Part shown: piece by piece, positions 1 to 7,996 of the stretch | Position numbering within the stretch: position 1 is the first letter of the stretch | Layout of the letters: the number at the start of each line of letters is the position of its first letter | NCBI GenBank assembly: GCA_036258175.1 | Contig: DATAEE010000027.1 | Coordinates: forward strand, 1 to 64,000 | Length of the DNA: 64,000 bases | From: DATAEE01 sp036258175 | Lineage (GTDB): Bacteria; Acidobacteriota; Vicinamibacteria; Vicinamibacterales; 2-12-FULL-66-21 | Reading direction: 5' to 3' | Program-made: the position numbers and the translations under genes | Notes under the pieces: model-generated | The model's input: the letters and a program-made list of their open reading frames with translations, nothing else | Database searches by the model: none | Told to the model about the DNA's origin: nothing

Positions 1-176
1 ATTTTTTCTGCGGGACCGACGAGGATGGGGACGATCAATCCCTTCGCCGCCGCCTCCATCGCGCCGGCGAGCGCGGATTCCTCACATGGGTGCGCTACCG
101 CGGTCGGTACCGGCTCCAGGCTCCGGCACCTCGCCAGCAACTGCTCGTACTTTCCCGTTCCAGTTTCTCGATTCAT
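1..176 (-). CDS. Phosphate acetyltransferase-like protein (N-terminal part, cut by window edge)
   Basis: Reading on the minus strand from an ATG at 176 gives about 58 residues before the window ends. The opening (a KYEQLLARC segment, then PTAVAHPCEESAL, then AAAKGLIVPILVGP) matches the start of the phosphate acetyl/butyryltransferase domain in stand-alone enzymes and in bifunctional enoyl-CoA hydratase/phosphate acetyltransferases. Such enzymes interconvert acyl-CoA and acyl phosphate. The ATG overlaps the stop of the upstream MFS gene in an ATGA, so the two should be translationally coupled, and both continue the ATP synthase operon. Only the N-terminus is visible, so substrate and the phosphate-binding residues cannot be judged. 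Confidence 0.75.
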   Translation of the reverse strand, partial: MNRETGTGKYEQLLARCRSLEPVPTAVAHPCEESALAGAMEAAAKGLIVPILVGPAEK

Positions 177-1429
177 GGCCTCTGACCCGCCACTGCCGGC
201 GCCGGCGCCCGAACCGCCGGTCCCGTCTCCTTCAGGAGAAAAGTGAGAACGATTGCCAGACCGACGCCGTACAACATCGGCTCGAACGTCGTCTGGTAGT
301 GCTCGAGTGTCATCCGCGACGCGCCGCCCGCGACGTTCAGCAGAATCCAGCCGAAGACCGGACCGAGCAGCGCGCTGAACGTGAAGTTGAGGAAATTGAT
401 GACGCCGGTCGCCGTGCCGCTCATCTGCGGTGGGTTCGCCTCTTTGATGACGGTGTACGGGATCATCGCGGCGCCCGACGCGGTCCCAGCGACCAGACCC
501 AGAACGTACGGAGGAAGCACGTCGGCCGGTCCGTACAAGATCCACGCGAGGCAGGCGAGCAGAACGATGGCGCCGGCGGCGATCACCGGCTTGCGCCGGC
601 CGAGGCGATCCGAGATGACGCCGAGCAGCGGACAGCCGATGATCCAGCCGAGCGGCACGGTCGCCGATCGCATGACGGCCGACCCGTAGTCCAGGCCTCG
701 GGCTTCCTGCAGATACCGGACGCCCCAGATCATGTCGAAGATGGTGGTCGGGATGAAGATGAGCCCGGCGATCATTCCGCAAAGAATCGACTGCGGATTT
801 CGAAACACCGTCGCCATCGCGCGTGCCGCGTTGGCCAGCCACGGTTCGCCGCGATCCGGCGGCTTCGACGCTGGCAGCAGAAAATAGAGGACTACGCTGA
901 TGGCCAGGCCGCCAATCCCCATGGCAATCCAGAACGAGCTCCAGGGGAGGCCGCTTCCGATCATCGGGCCGACGACGAACTGGCCGGCGGAACCGCCGGC
1001 CATGCCGAACATCTGCGTCGCCCCGATGAGCGTCGCGGCGCGCGATGCGGGAAAACTCGTCATCGCGATGTACGCGGCGCCGACGAGGGCGAACACTCCC
1101 CCGGCGCCTTGCAGCAGCCGTCCGATGTTCGCGGCATCTCGATTACCGGACGCGAACAGCAGCGCGCCAATGCCGACGGCCGCCGCCCCGAGTGGAATGA
1201 CGCTTCGCGGCCCGAAGCGATCCATCCCGACGCCGGCAACGAGGCTGAACGGCGAATACCCCCAGTAGAACAGGCCGGCCAGCGACGCCACCGCCGTCGC
1301 GGAGATGCCGAACGCCTCCGACAACTGCGGCATCATGACGGCGGGCGCCGATCGCAGCGTGTACTGATAGAAGTAGTACACGGCCGTGATCAGCCACGCG
1401 ACGGTGGCCGTCCTGGCAGCGCTGTTCAC
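173..1429 (-). CDS. MFS transporter
   Basis: A 418-residue polytopic protein with the major facilitator layout. About twelve hydrophobic segments are separated near the middle by a basic loop, and the loop after helix 2 carries the MFS signature as GMDRFGPRSV, with a second copy SDRLGRRKPV in the C-terminal half. It should move a small solute across the inner membrane; the substrate cannot be deduced. The gene starts 19 bases after the stop of atpC and ends in an ATGA overlap with a phosphate acetyltransferase-like gene. It is therefore placed in the ATP synthase operon, and an organic acid or metabolite of acyl phosphate metabolism is a reasonable but unproven guess for the cargo. Confidence 0.85.
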   Translation of the reverse strand: MNSAARTATVAWLITAVYYFYQYTLRSAPAVMMPQLSEAFGISATAVASLAGLFYWGYSPFSLVAGVGMDRFGPRSVIPLGAAAVGIGALLFASGNRDAANIGRLLQGAGGVFALVGAAYIAMTSFPASRAATLIGATQMFGMAGGSAGQFVVGPMIGSGLPWSSFWIAMGIGGLAISVVLYFLLPASKPPDRGEPWLANAARAMATVFRNPQSILCGMIAGLIFIPTTIFDMIWGVRYLQEARGLDYGSAVMRSATVPLGWIIGCPLLGVISDRLGRRKPVIAAGAIVLLACLAWILYGPADVLPPYVLGLVAGTASGAAMIPYTVIKEANPPQMSGTATGVINFLNFTFSALLGPVFGWILLNVAGGASRMTLEHYQTTFEPMLYGVGLAIVLTFLLKETGPAVRAPAPAVAGQRP

Positions 1430-1448
1430 GACGCTTCCCCTCCCGGAG

Positions 1449-1859
1449 TCATACCCTGCGGCGCCGCCTCACCTGGAGCTGGGCGAGCGAACGGGCCAGC
1501 GAGGCGTTGACCGACGCGACCTCCTCGTCCGAGATCTTCTCGCGAAGCCGGGCGGCGGCGCGCTCACGAGCCTCTTCGACCTTGGCTTCGTCGATCTTGT
1601 CCGCGGGGATGGCCATGTCGGTCACGATGGCCACCCGGTCGGCCGTAATCTCCACGAGCCCTTCGCCCACCGCGAGGAATCGATCCTGCCCGCCTTTGTT
1701 CACGATGATCTCGCCCGGCACGATCTGCGTGATCAGATGGACGTGCTGCGGGTACACGCCGATCTGTCCTTCGACGGCCGGCAGCGTGACCATCTCCACG
1801 TCTTCCGAGAAGAACGTGTCCTGCGGCGTGACGATCTCGAGTTTCAGGGTTGCGGCCAT
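1449..1859 (-). CDS. atpC: F-type ATP synthase epsilon subunit
   Basis: A 136-residue protein of normal length for bacterial epsilon. The N-terminal beta-sandwich (about 1-85) contains the family's LPAVEGQIGVYPQHV segment and is followed by a helical C-terminal region rich in Ala, Glu and Arg that ends in a run of arginines. Epsilon sits on the central stalk, links gamma to the c ring and in many bacteria restrains ATP hydrolysis. It is the last ATP synthase gene of the operon, beginning about 10 bases after the atpD stop. The unusually basic tail (RRRRRV) is visible; whether it alters inhibition is unknown. Confidence 0.95.
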   Translation of the reverse strand: MAATLKLEIVTPQDTFFSEDVEMVTLPAVEGQIGVYPQHVHLITQIVPGEIIVNKGGQDRFLAVGEGLVEITADRVAIVTDMAIPADKIDEAKVEEARERAAARLREKISDEEVASVNASLARSLAQLQVRRRRRV

Positions 1860-1869
1860 GTGCGCCTGT

Positions 1870-3273
1870 TCAGCCCTGGGCGATCTCCTCGATACCGCCC
1901 TTCATGTAGAAGTTTCCTTCGGGGACGTTGTCGTGCTTGCCGTCGAGAATCTCCTTGAAGCCTCGAACCGTGTCGGCGACCGCCACCTGCCGGCCCTCGC
2001 GGCCGGTGAATACCTGCGCCGAGCTGAAAGGCTGGCTGAGGAAGCGCTGAATCTTGCGCGCCCGGTATACCGTCAGCTTGTCCTCCGGCGACAGTTCGTC
2101 CATGCCGAGAATGGCGATGATGTCCTGGAGGTCCTTGTATCGCTGCAGCACCTTCTGCACGCGCCGCGCGACGTCGTAATGTTCCTCGCCGACGATCTCC
2201 GGGGCGAGCGCCCGTGAAGTCGACGCGAGCGGATCCACGGCCGGATAGATCCCCAGCTCGGCGATCGCCCGCTCGAGCACGATCGTCGCGTCCAGGTGCG
2301 CGAACGTCGTGGCCGGCGCGGGATCGGTCAGGTCGTCGGCCGGCACGTACACCGCCTGGAATGACGTGATCGATCCTTTCTTCGTCGAGGTGATCCGCTC
2401 CTGCAGGACGCCCATTTCGGCCGCAAGCGTCGGCTGGTAGCCGACGGCGCTCGCCGTGCGGCCGAGAAGGGCCGACACTTCCGAGCCCGCCTGCGAAAAC
2501 CGGAAGATGTTGTCGATAAAGAGCAGGACGTCCTGCCCCTTCTCGTCGCGAAAGTACTCGGTGATCGCGAGACCAGAGAGCGCGACGCGGAGGCGCGCGC
2601 CGGGCGGCTCGTTCATCTGGCCATAGACCAGCGCGATCTTGGAAGCGCCCAGGTCTTTCTGATTGATGACGCCGGCCTGCGACATCTCCTGATAAAGGTC
2701 GTTGCCCTCGCGCGTGCGCTCGCCGACGCCGGCGAACACCGACACGCCGCCGTGGAGCTTGGCGATGTTGTTGATCAGCTCCATGATCACGACAGTCTTA
2801 CCGACGCCGGCGCCGCCGAACGCGCCGACCTTCCCGCCCTTCAAAAAGGGACAGATCAGATCGATGACCTTGATGCCTGTGGAGAGCACTTCTGGCGACG
2901 TCGACTGATCGACGAGCGGTGGCGGCGGCCGATGGATCGGATAGTACTTGTCCGCTTTTACGGGCCCGCGGTCGTCCACCGGGTTGCCGGTCACGTCGAA
3001 CACACGACCCATCACCCCTTCGCCGACCGGCATGGAGATCGGTCCGCCGCTGTCGGTGACCTCGACGCCACGTTTGATGCCTTCGGTGCCCGACATCGAG
3101 ATCGTTCGTACCCAGCTGTCGCCGAGGTGCTGCTGCACTTCGAGCGTCAGCCTGGTCGGCTGATTGTCGACCGTGTATTCAACCGTCAGCGCGTTGTAGA
3201 TGGCCGGCAGCGACGCCGGAAACTCGACGTCGACCACCGGCCCGACGACCTGAACGACTTTACCGGTATTCAT
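1870..3273 (-). CDS. atpD: F-type ATP synthase beta subunit
   Basis: Catalytic F1 subunit of 467 residues. The P-loop GGAGVGKT lies near residue 155, the catalytic GERTREGNDLY segment follows, and ALVYGQMNEPPGAR and DNIFRFSQAGSEVSALLGR are present. It hydrolyses or makes ATP at the alpha-beta interface. The reading frame extends to a start at 3285, but the ATG at 3273 (MNTGKVVQVVGPVVDVEF) matches the family's N-terminus and is preferred. The gap of 81 bases to atpG is unusually long for this operon and is filled by two palindromic repeats. Confidence 0.97.
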   Translation of the reverse strand: MNTGKVVQVVGPVVDVEFPASLPAIYNALTVEYTVDNQPTRLTLEVQQHLGDSWVRTISMSGTEGIKRGVEVTDSGGPISMPVGEGVMGRVFDVTGNPVDDRGPVKADKYYPIHRPPPPLVDQSTSPEVLSTGIKVIDLICPFLKGGKVGAFGGAGVGKTVVIMELINNIAKLHGGVSVFAGVGERTREGNDLYQEMSQAGVINQKDLGASKIALVYGQMNEPPGARLRVALSGLAITEYFRDEKGQDVLLFIDNIFRFSQAGSEVSALLGRTASAVGYQPTLAAEMGVLQERITSTKKGSITSFQAVYVPADDLTDPAPATTFAHLDATIVLERAIAELGIYPAVDPLASTSRALAPEIVGEEHYDVARRVQKVLQRYKDLQDIIAILGMDELSPEDKLTVYRARKIQRFLSQPFSSAQVFTGREGRQVAVADTVRGFKEILDGKHDNVPEGNFYMKGGIEEIAQG

Positions 3274-3286
3274 GAGCATTCTCACC

Positions 3287-3346
3287 GCAGCCCTGAAGGG
3301 CTGCGCTACGCGTTCGTTCGTTGCAGCCCTAAAGGGCTGCGCTACA
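3287..3346. repeat. Two direct copies of a GC-rich palindrome between atpG and atpD
   Basis: Two 24-base near-identical units at 3287-3310 and 3323-3346. Each holds an 18-base inverted repeat, GCAGCCCT-GA-AGGGCTGC in the first and the same arms around AA in the second, followed by GCTAC. The units fill the otherwise empty spacer between atpG and atpD inside the operon. In RNA each would form a stable hairpin. They resemble in design (CCT-GA-AGG centre) the palindrome at 46396-46425. Confidence 0.85.
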
Positions 3347-3354
3347 GGGCCGCG

Positions 3355-4221
3355 CTACGACGCCTGGCCGCCGGCGATTTCCAGCAGTTCCTTGGTGATG
3401 TTGCCCTGCCGGAGCTTGTTGTATTCGAGCGACAGCTCCTTGATCAGGTCGTCCGCGCTGTCGGTCGCGCTCTTCATCGACACCATGCGGGCACTTTGCT
3501 CGCTCGCTTTCGCGTTCAAGAGCATGACGTACAGGTAGATGTTCAGGTAGTGCCCGAGCAGATACGCGAGCAAGGCTTCGGGGCTTGGCTCGAACACGAT
3601 CTCGCCCGTGTCGGCCATCAGCGCTTCCTCCGATTCCGCTCCAGGAACTGTGAGTCCTCTGATCTCGCCGACCGGCAGATACTCGACCGAGACCGGCTCC
3701 TGCGTGAGCGTGTTGACGAACCGGGTCGTCACGATCAGGACCTGGTCTACCTCTTTCTTCAGAAAGAGGTCGCGTGCGAAGCCGGCAATCGCTCTGGCTT
3801 CGGGAAACGTCGGCGAATCGCCGTACGCGAACTCGGCGGCGAGTTGCCGCTTCGTGCGTGCGACGAATTGTGCCGCCTTCCGCCCGGCGGTGATGAAGAT
3901 CGTGGACTCGACTGGAAACTGCGACGCGACTCGGAAGACGTTCGTGTTGAGCGCGCCGCACAGCCCCTTGTCCGCTGCGATCAGAATAACTGCGCGACGG
4001 CGAACGGTGCGCACCTCCAGGAGCGGATGGGCGAAGAGGCGCGCGCGCGACGTCGCGCTCCGCTGGATGCGATACAGGAGCTGCGCAAACGGCTGCGATG
4101 CGGTCGCGGCCTGCTGTGCCTTGCGCATCTTCGACGCCGCGACCATCTGCATGGCCCGGGTGATCTGCGCGGTGCCCGAGATCGATTTGATGCGCCTGCG
4201 GAGTTCGCGTGGGCTCGCCAT
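3355..4221 (-). CDS. atpG: F-type ATP synthase gamma subunit
   Basis: Central rotor stalk subunit, 288 residues, the expected length. The N-terminal helix carries the family's SPRELRRRIKSISGTAQITRAMQMVAASKM pattern in pieces, an ADKGLCGALNTNV segment is in the middle, and the C-terminal helix contains SARMVSMKSATDSADDLI and the LEYNKLRQGNITKELLEI pattern. It rotates inside the alpha-beta hexamer and couples F0 to F1. The start follows the atpA stop by two bases. Confidence 0.96.
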   Translation of the reverse strand: MASPRELRRRIKSISGTAQITRAMQMVAASKMRKAQQAATASQPFAQLLYRIQRSATSRARLFAHPLLEVRTVRRRAVILIAADKGLCGALNTNVFRVASQFPVESTIFITAGRKAAQFVARTKRQLAAEFAYGDSPTFPEARAIAGFARDLFLKKEVDQVLIVTTRFVNTLTQEPVSVEYLPVGEIRGLTVPGAESEEALMADTGEIVFEPSPEALLAYLLGHYLNIYLYVMLLNAKASEQSARMVSMKSATDSADDLIKELSLEYNKLRQGNITKELLEIAGGQAS

Positions 4222-4223
4222 TC

Positions 4224-5756
4224 CTATTTCCAGGTTTGCTTGAACTGGTCGGCAGCCGCTTTCAGCGCCCCGGTCAGTTCCGGGCTCAAGCTCTTTTCCG
4301 CACCGATCTTCTTGAGCAGCTCACCCTTCCGCGTGGTCAGGAAGTCGGTCCAGCCCGCCTGGAACTCCTTGATCCGCTCGACCGGCACGTCGTCCACGTA
4401 CCCGTTCTGAACCGCCCAGATGACGGCGACCTGCACTTCGACCGGGATCGGACTGTACTGAGGCTGCTTGAAGAGCTCGACAATCCGCTTCCCGCGATCG
4501 ATCTTGGCTTGCGTCGCCGTATCCAGTTCCGATCCGAACTGCGCGAATGCCGCCAGCTCCCTGAACTGCGCGAGGTCGCCCTTCAGCTGCCCGGCGACCT
4601 GCTTCATCGCTTTGAGCTGCGCGGCGGAGCCCACGCGCGACACGGAGATGCCGACGGAAATCGCCGGCCGGATGCCCTGATAGAAAAGATCGGTTTCCAG
4701 GAAGATTTGACCGTCCGTGATCGAGATGACGTTGGTCGGAATGTACGCCGACACGTCTCCTGACTGGGTTTCGATGATCGGCAGCGCCGTGAGCGACCCG
4801 TTGCCGTACTTTTCCCCGACCCGCGCGGCACGCTCGAGCAGGCGGCTGTGAAGATAGAACACGTCCCCCGGATACGCTTCCCGGCCGGACGGCCGTTTCA
4901 GCACGAGCGAGACCTGACGGTAGGCGACTGCGTGCTTCGAGAGGTCGTCGTAGACGATCAGCGCGTCCATGCCGTTGTCCATGAACCATTCCCCCATCGC
5001 GGCGCCGGCAAACGGCGCGAGGTACTGGCTCGTGGCCGAATCGGCGGCGGGCGAGGCGAGGATGATGCTGTACGGCATCGCCCCCTCCTTCTCCAACGTC
5101 CCGATAATCCTGGCGATGGTGGACTGCTTCTGGCCGATCGCCACGTAGATGCTGTAGAGAGGCCGGTAGCTGGTGTCGCCAGCCGCCTCGGCCGCCTTGT
5201 TCAAGCGCGCCTGGCTGATCATCGTATCGATGCAGATCGTCGTCTTGCCGGTTGACCGGTCGCCGATGATCAACTCGCGCTGGCCGCGGCCGATCGGGAT
5301 CATCGCGTCGATTGGCATGATCCCGGTCTGGACTGGCTGACCGATGGAGCGGCGCTTGATGATCCCGGGTGCCACCTTCTCTACCGGATACGCGGCTGTC
5401 CTGGGGATCGGACCCTTGCCGTCGAGCGGCTCACCGAGCGTGTTGACGACGCGGCCGAGGAGCCCCTTGCCGACCGGAACCTGGAGCAGCTTGCCGGTCG
5501 CGCGGACCTCGGCCCCCTCTTCGAGCCGCGTGTAGTCGCCGAGAATGATGACGCCGACTTCGGTCTCGTCGAGATTGAGCGCGAGGCCGGTGATCCCCTG
5601 GCCGAAGTCGAGCATCTCGTTCAGCATCACGTCGCCGAGGCCCTCGACCTTCGCGACGCCGTCGCCGATCTCGCGGATGATGCCGATCGTCTGCTTGGCG
5701 GTTGCCGCCTTGGCGCCGGCGATGTGCGCTTCTATTTCCTGAACGAGGTCAGCCAT
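4224..5756 (-). CDS. atpA: F-type ATP synthase alpha subunit
   Basis: Non-catalytic F1 subunit, 510 residues. P-loop GDRSTGKTT lies near residues 168-176; the GIVREIGDGVAKVEGL-like N-terminal beta-barrel, the VGISVSRVGSAAQ motif and the C-terminal helical domain are all in place. A clear AAAGGA ribosome site precedes the ATG at 5756. It begins about 10 bases after the atpH stop. The subunit set around it (B, E, F, H, A, G, D, C in order) is complete and in the standard proton-ATPase gene order, unlike the N-ATPase order. Confidence 0.97.
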   Translation of the reverse strand: MADLVQEIEAHIAGAKAATAKQTIGIIREIGDGVAKVEGLGDVMLNEMLDFGQGITGLALNLDETEVGVIILGDYTRLEEGAEVRATGKLLQVPVGKGLLGRVVNTLGEPLDGKGPIPRTAAYPVEKVAPGIIKRRSIGQPVQTGIMPIDAMIPIGRGQRELIIGDRSTGKTTICIDTMISQARLNKAAEAAGDTSYRPLYSIYVAIGQKQSTIARIIGTLEKEGAMPYSIILASPAADSATSQYLAPFAGAAMGEWFMDNGMDALIVYDDLSKHAVAYRQVSLVLKRPSGREAYPGDVFYLHSRLLERAARVGEKYGNGSLTALPIIETQSGDVSAYIPTNVISITDGQIFLETDLFYQGIRPAISVGISVSRVGSAAQLKAMKQVAGQLKGDLAQFRELAAFAQFGSELDTATQAKIDRGKRIVELFKQPQYSPIPVEVQVAVIWAVQNGYVDDVPVERIKEFQAGWTDFLTTRKGELLKKIGAEKSLSPELTGALKAAADQFKQTWK

Positions 5757-5765
5757 GTTGGTCCT

Positions 5766-6158
5766 TTACAAGCTGGATTCGAGCGCCGCCAGCCTGGCCC
5801 GCACGCTTCCGTCGTAGACGTCGCTGGCGATCTTGATTCGCATCCCGCCGATCAGTTCCGGCTTTTCGCTGAAGGCCGTGGCCAGCGCGCCTCCGTAACG
5901 GCGCGTCAAGCTCTCCTGGACGTCCCGGCGCACATCGTCGGTCAGCGGCGTCGCGCTCTCGACGATCGCCGTGTGCCGATCGCGCTCCAGTCTCACCAGG
6001 CGCTGAAAGTCCGAAAGCACAGCGAGCGTCCCGCGGCGCTTCGACTCGGCGATCCGGCGCGCGATCTGCCGGACGCGCGCGTCATCGAGACGTCCGTCGG
6101 CCATGGAGAGACGAAACAGTTGCCGGGCGGCCCGTTTCGACTTTCTCGTCGTCTTCAT
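5766..6158 (-). CDS. atpH: F-type ATP synthase delta subunit, short form
   Basis: Only 130 residues, against about 175-180 for the usual bacterial delta (OSCP). The C-terminal half is recognisable: VESATPLTDDVRRDV, then the conserved GGMRIKIASDVYDGSVRARL ending. The N-terminal six-helix domain, which binds the tip of alpha, is reduced to about 60 residues (RAARQLFRLSMADGRLDDARV and following). The upstream 92 bases hold an interspersed repeat rather than more coding sequence, and the frame offers no longer start there. So the short form looks genuine. Delta joins F1 to the b-subunit stator in the membrane. Confidence 0.88.
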   Translation of the reverse strand: MKTTRKSKRAARQLFRLSMADGRLDDARVRQIARRIAESKRRGTLAVLSDFQRLVRLERDRHTAIVESATPLTDDVRRDVQESLTRRYGGALATAFSEKPELIGGMRIKIASDVYDGSVRARLAALESSL

Positions 6159-6164
6159 ATTCTC

Positions 6165-6251
6165 GTGGGGCTCCGCCCCACCCCCCGGCTCGGTCGCTTG
6201 CGGGGGCCCCTAAGCCCCGCGCCGCTCCCTCGCAGGCGCGCCGTGCGCGCC
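6165..6251 (-). repeat. Interspersed GC-rich repeat, copy 1 (between atpF and atpH)
   Basis: On the minus strand this segment starts at the atpF stop codon and ends just before the atpH start. It holds GCGCGC-ACG-GCGCGC, then CGAGGGAGCGG, then GACCGAGCCGGGG, and finishes with the hairpin GGGGC-GGA-GCCCC. The same modules in the same order and orientation recur at 51078-51165, directly upstream of another gene. This is a dispersed element, here inserted inside the ATP synthase operon in the sense direction. Confidence 0.85.
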
Positions 6252-6793
6252 TATTGCAGTTGCCGTACGGTTTCCTCTGTGAGACGCCGGTGATCCTCCG
6301 CCGTCAGGATCTTGCCCGTGACCGTGGCCGCGGTTTGAACGACGAGCCGGCCAACCTCGCGCTTCACTTCCGCCAGCACGCGGGCTCGGTCCCGCTCGGC
6401 GGCCTCGCGCGCCCGAGCGAGGATGTCTTCGGCGGCAGCGATCGCTTTCTGCGTCTCTTCCACCTGGACGCGAGCGGCCGCCGCGCGGGCCTCCTCGATC
6501 AACTGCTTTCCTTCGGCGCCCGCCTTCGTCAGCACTTCATGGCGCTCGAACTCAATCCGCGCCAGCTCCGCCTTGATCTTTTCCGCATTGGCCAGACCGC
6601 TGGCGATCTGCTCCCGCCGCGCGTCGAGCATGCGGAGAATCGGTTTGTAGGCGAACAGATACAGCACGACACAGACGATGCCGAAGCTGATCATCTGGGC
6701 GCCCAGGTGAGGCCAGTCGACGCCGAAGGTGCGCGCGACCTGCTCGATCTGTCCGCCGCTCTCCGCCGCGGCCTGCACCGCCAGGAAATGCAT
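6251..6793 (-). CDS. atpF: F-type ATP synthase b subunit
   Basis: Peripheral stalk subunit, 180 residues. There is one membrane helix near residues 30-52 (ISFGIVCVVLYLFAYKPIL), followed by a long charged coiled coil rich in Ala, Glu, Arg and Lys to the end. The polar N-terminal extension of about 28 residues is longer than in E. coli b. It starts four bases after the atpE stop. Its stop abuts the interspersed repeat at 6165-6251. Confidence 0.94.
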   Translation of the reverse strand: MHFLAVQAAAESGGQIEQVARTFGVDWPHLGAQMISFGIVCVVLYLFAYKPILRMLDARREQIASGLANAEKIKAELARIEFERHEVLTKAGAEGKQLIEEARAAAARVQVEETQKAIAAAEDILARAREAAERDRARVLAEVKREVGRLVVQTAATVTGKILTAEDHRRLTEETVRQLQ

Positions 6794-6797
6794 GGCG

Positions 6798-6986
6798 CTA
6801 CTGAACGAGGAACAGGGCGTAGAACACGATCGCTTCCGCGAAGGCGATGGCCAGAATCGACTGGACCATGATCTTCGTGGACGCTCCGGGGTTTCGCCCG
6901 ACCGCCGCCGACGCTCCCATGCCGATCAGCCCGACGCCAATCGCGGCGCCCAACGCTGCCAGCCCTACGTGCAAACTGCCAATCAT
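6798..6986 (-). CDS. atpE: F-type ATP synthase c subunit
   Basis: Membrane rotor ring subunit, 62 residues, shorter than the usual 70-89. Two hydrophobic helices (about 3-29, 35-61) flank the polar loop RNPGA. The glycine-rich helix 1 motif is present, and helix 2 has the ion-carrying glutamate in AIAFAEAIVFYALF (about Glu51). In sodium-binding c rings a Gln in helix 1 and a Ser after the Glu complete the site; here Leu and Ala are found, so proton specificity is inferred. An in-frame stop lies eight codons upstream of the ATG, so no longer start exists. An AAAGGA site precedes it. Confidence 0.93.
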   Translation of the reverse strand: MIGSLHVGLAALGAAIGVGLIGMGASAAVGRNPGASTKIMVQSILAIAFAEAIVFYALFLVQ

Positions 6987-7010
6987 GTGTAGTGTCCTTT
7001 CTGCGTTCTT

Positions 7011-7862
7011 TCAGCCGTGCGCAGGCGCGTGACCGGTTTCTTCGTGATGACAAATCAGGAGCGTGAAGACGGCAGTCAACAGCATGAACACCATCGCCTG
7101 GACCAGACCCACCAGGAGCTCCATGAAATAGAACGGAATCGGCAGCAGCCAGCCCAGGCCCGGCACGATCGTGGCCATGGCCTCGAGCATGTTCTCACCG
7201 GCGAAGATGTTGCCGTACAGACGAAAGCTCAACGAGACCGGCCGAAACAGAATGGAAACAATCTCCAGCAAGCCGGCCGCAAAGAACACGACGATCATCA
7301 GAATCTTCAGGACGCCCTCGGTTTCCCCCTTCGGAGCGAAGAGCTCCTTGGCAACGCCGCGTGCCCCGACTTCCTGGAACGCCCAGACGATCCAGCACGC
7401 GAAGAAAATCAGCGCCATCGCCAGCGTGAGATTGAGATCGGCATTGGCGCCGCGAAACAGCGGCTGATCGATCCTGAAACCGTGCTCTGTCTGATGCCCC
7501 CACCCGATCGTCCCGACGCCGGGCACGAGGCCGATCCAGTTGCAGGCAAGGATGAAGATGAAGATGGTCGCGAAAAACCAGAACGTCCGGTCGACGAGGT
7601 GGCGGCCGATGATGCTCTCCAGAAGGCCGTAGAGGCTTTCCACGAGCCACTCGAAAAAGTTCTGCACCCCGCTCGGCACCTGGGTCATCTTCCGCGTCGC
7701 CATTTGCGCGAAGACGATGAGGCCGACCGCCACGATCCATGTGACGACCATCGAGTTCGTGATGGGAAACCCGAAGACGCGCCCGATCTCGACCGCCTTC
7801 TGCGGCAGGCCGTGCTCCACGGGTTCGGCGAGAGCAAAGCAGACGACGGCGGGGATGGTCAT
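7011..7862 (-). CDS. atpB: F-type ATP synthase a subunit
   Basis: Membrane stator subunit, 283 residues with five to six hydrophobic helices. The essential arginine is in RPVSLSFRLYGNIFAGE, and the C-terminal helix has the FMELLVGLVQAMVFMLLT pattern. It forms the proton half-channels against the c ring. It is the first gene of the ATP synthase operon; there is no atpI in front. Upstream of the ATG there is no good ribosome site. A near-perfect sigma-54 promoter at 7885-7900 would give a leader of only about 12 bases. Confidence 0.96.
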   Translation of the reverse strand: MTIPAVVCFALAEPVEHGLPQKAVEIGRVFGFPITNSMVVTWIVAVGLIVFAQMATRKMTQVPSGVQNFFEWLVESLYGLLESIIGRHLVDRTFWFFATIFIFILACNWIGLVPGVGTIGWGHQTEHGFRIDQPLFRGANADLNLTLAMALIFFACWIVWAFQEVGARGVAKELFAPKGETEGVLKILMIVVFFAAGLLEIVSILFRPVSLSFRLYGNIFAGENMLEAMATIVPGLGWLLPIPFYFMELLVGLVQAMVFMLLTAVFTLLICHHEETGHAPAHG

Positions 7863-7884
7863 TTGCGGTGTGTGTGTCCCCGGG

Positions 7885-7900
7885 ACAGCACGGGGCGTGC
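7885..7900 (-). promoter_or_regulatory. Predicted sigma-54 promoter of the ATP synthase operon
   Basis: On the minus strand the sequence is TGGCACGCCCCGTGCT. The -24 element TGGCACG is a perfect match to the sigma-54 consensus, the -12 element is GTGCT, and the invariant GG and GC are exactly 10 bases apart. Transcription would begin about 12 bases before the atpB ATG. A pair of activator-type inverted repeats lies 97-131 bases upstream. Confidence 0.8.
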
Positions 7901-7996
7901 CACAAGTCGATCGGGCTCTGCGGTTCGCGAAAGTCTGATTTCAAAAGCGCTTGACCCGCGAGCGGCGGCGCGCGACGCTACTAGCCCTCGGGAGCC

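Noticed and set aside
86..4410. Long open frames on the plus strand opposite the MFS and ATP synthase genes
   Set aside because: They are Arg/Pro-rich antisense frames caused by high GC and codon bias; the minus-strand genes are unmistakable.
4224..7862. Sodium-translocating N-ATPase
   Set aside because: Gene order is the standard B-E-F-H-A-G-D-C, there is no atpQ/atpR, and the c subunit lacks the Gln and Ser sodium ligands.
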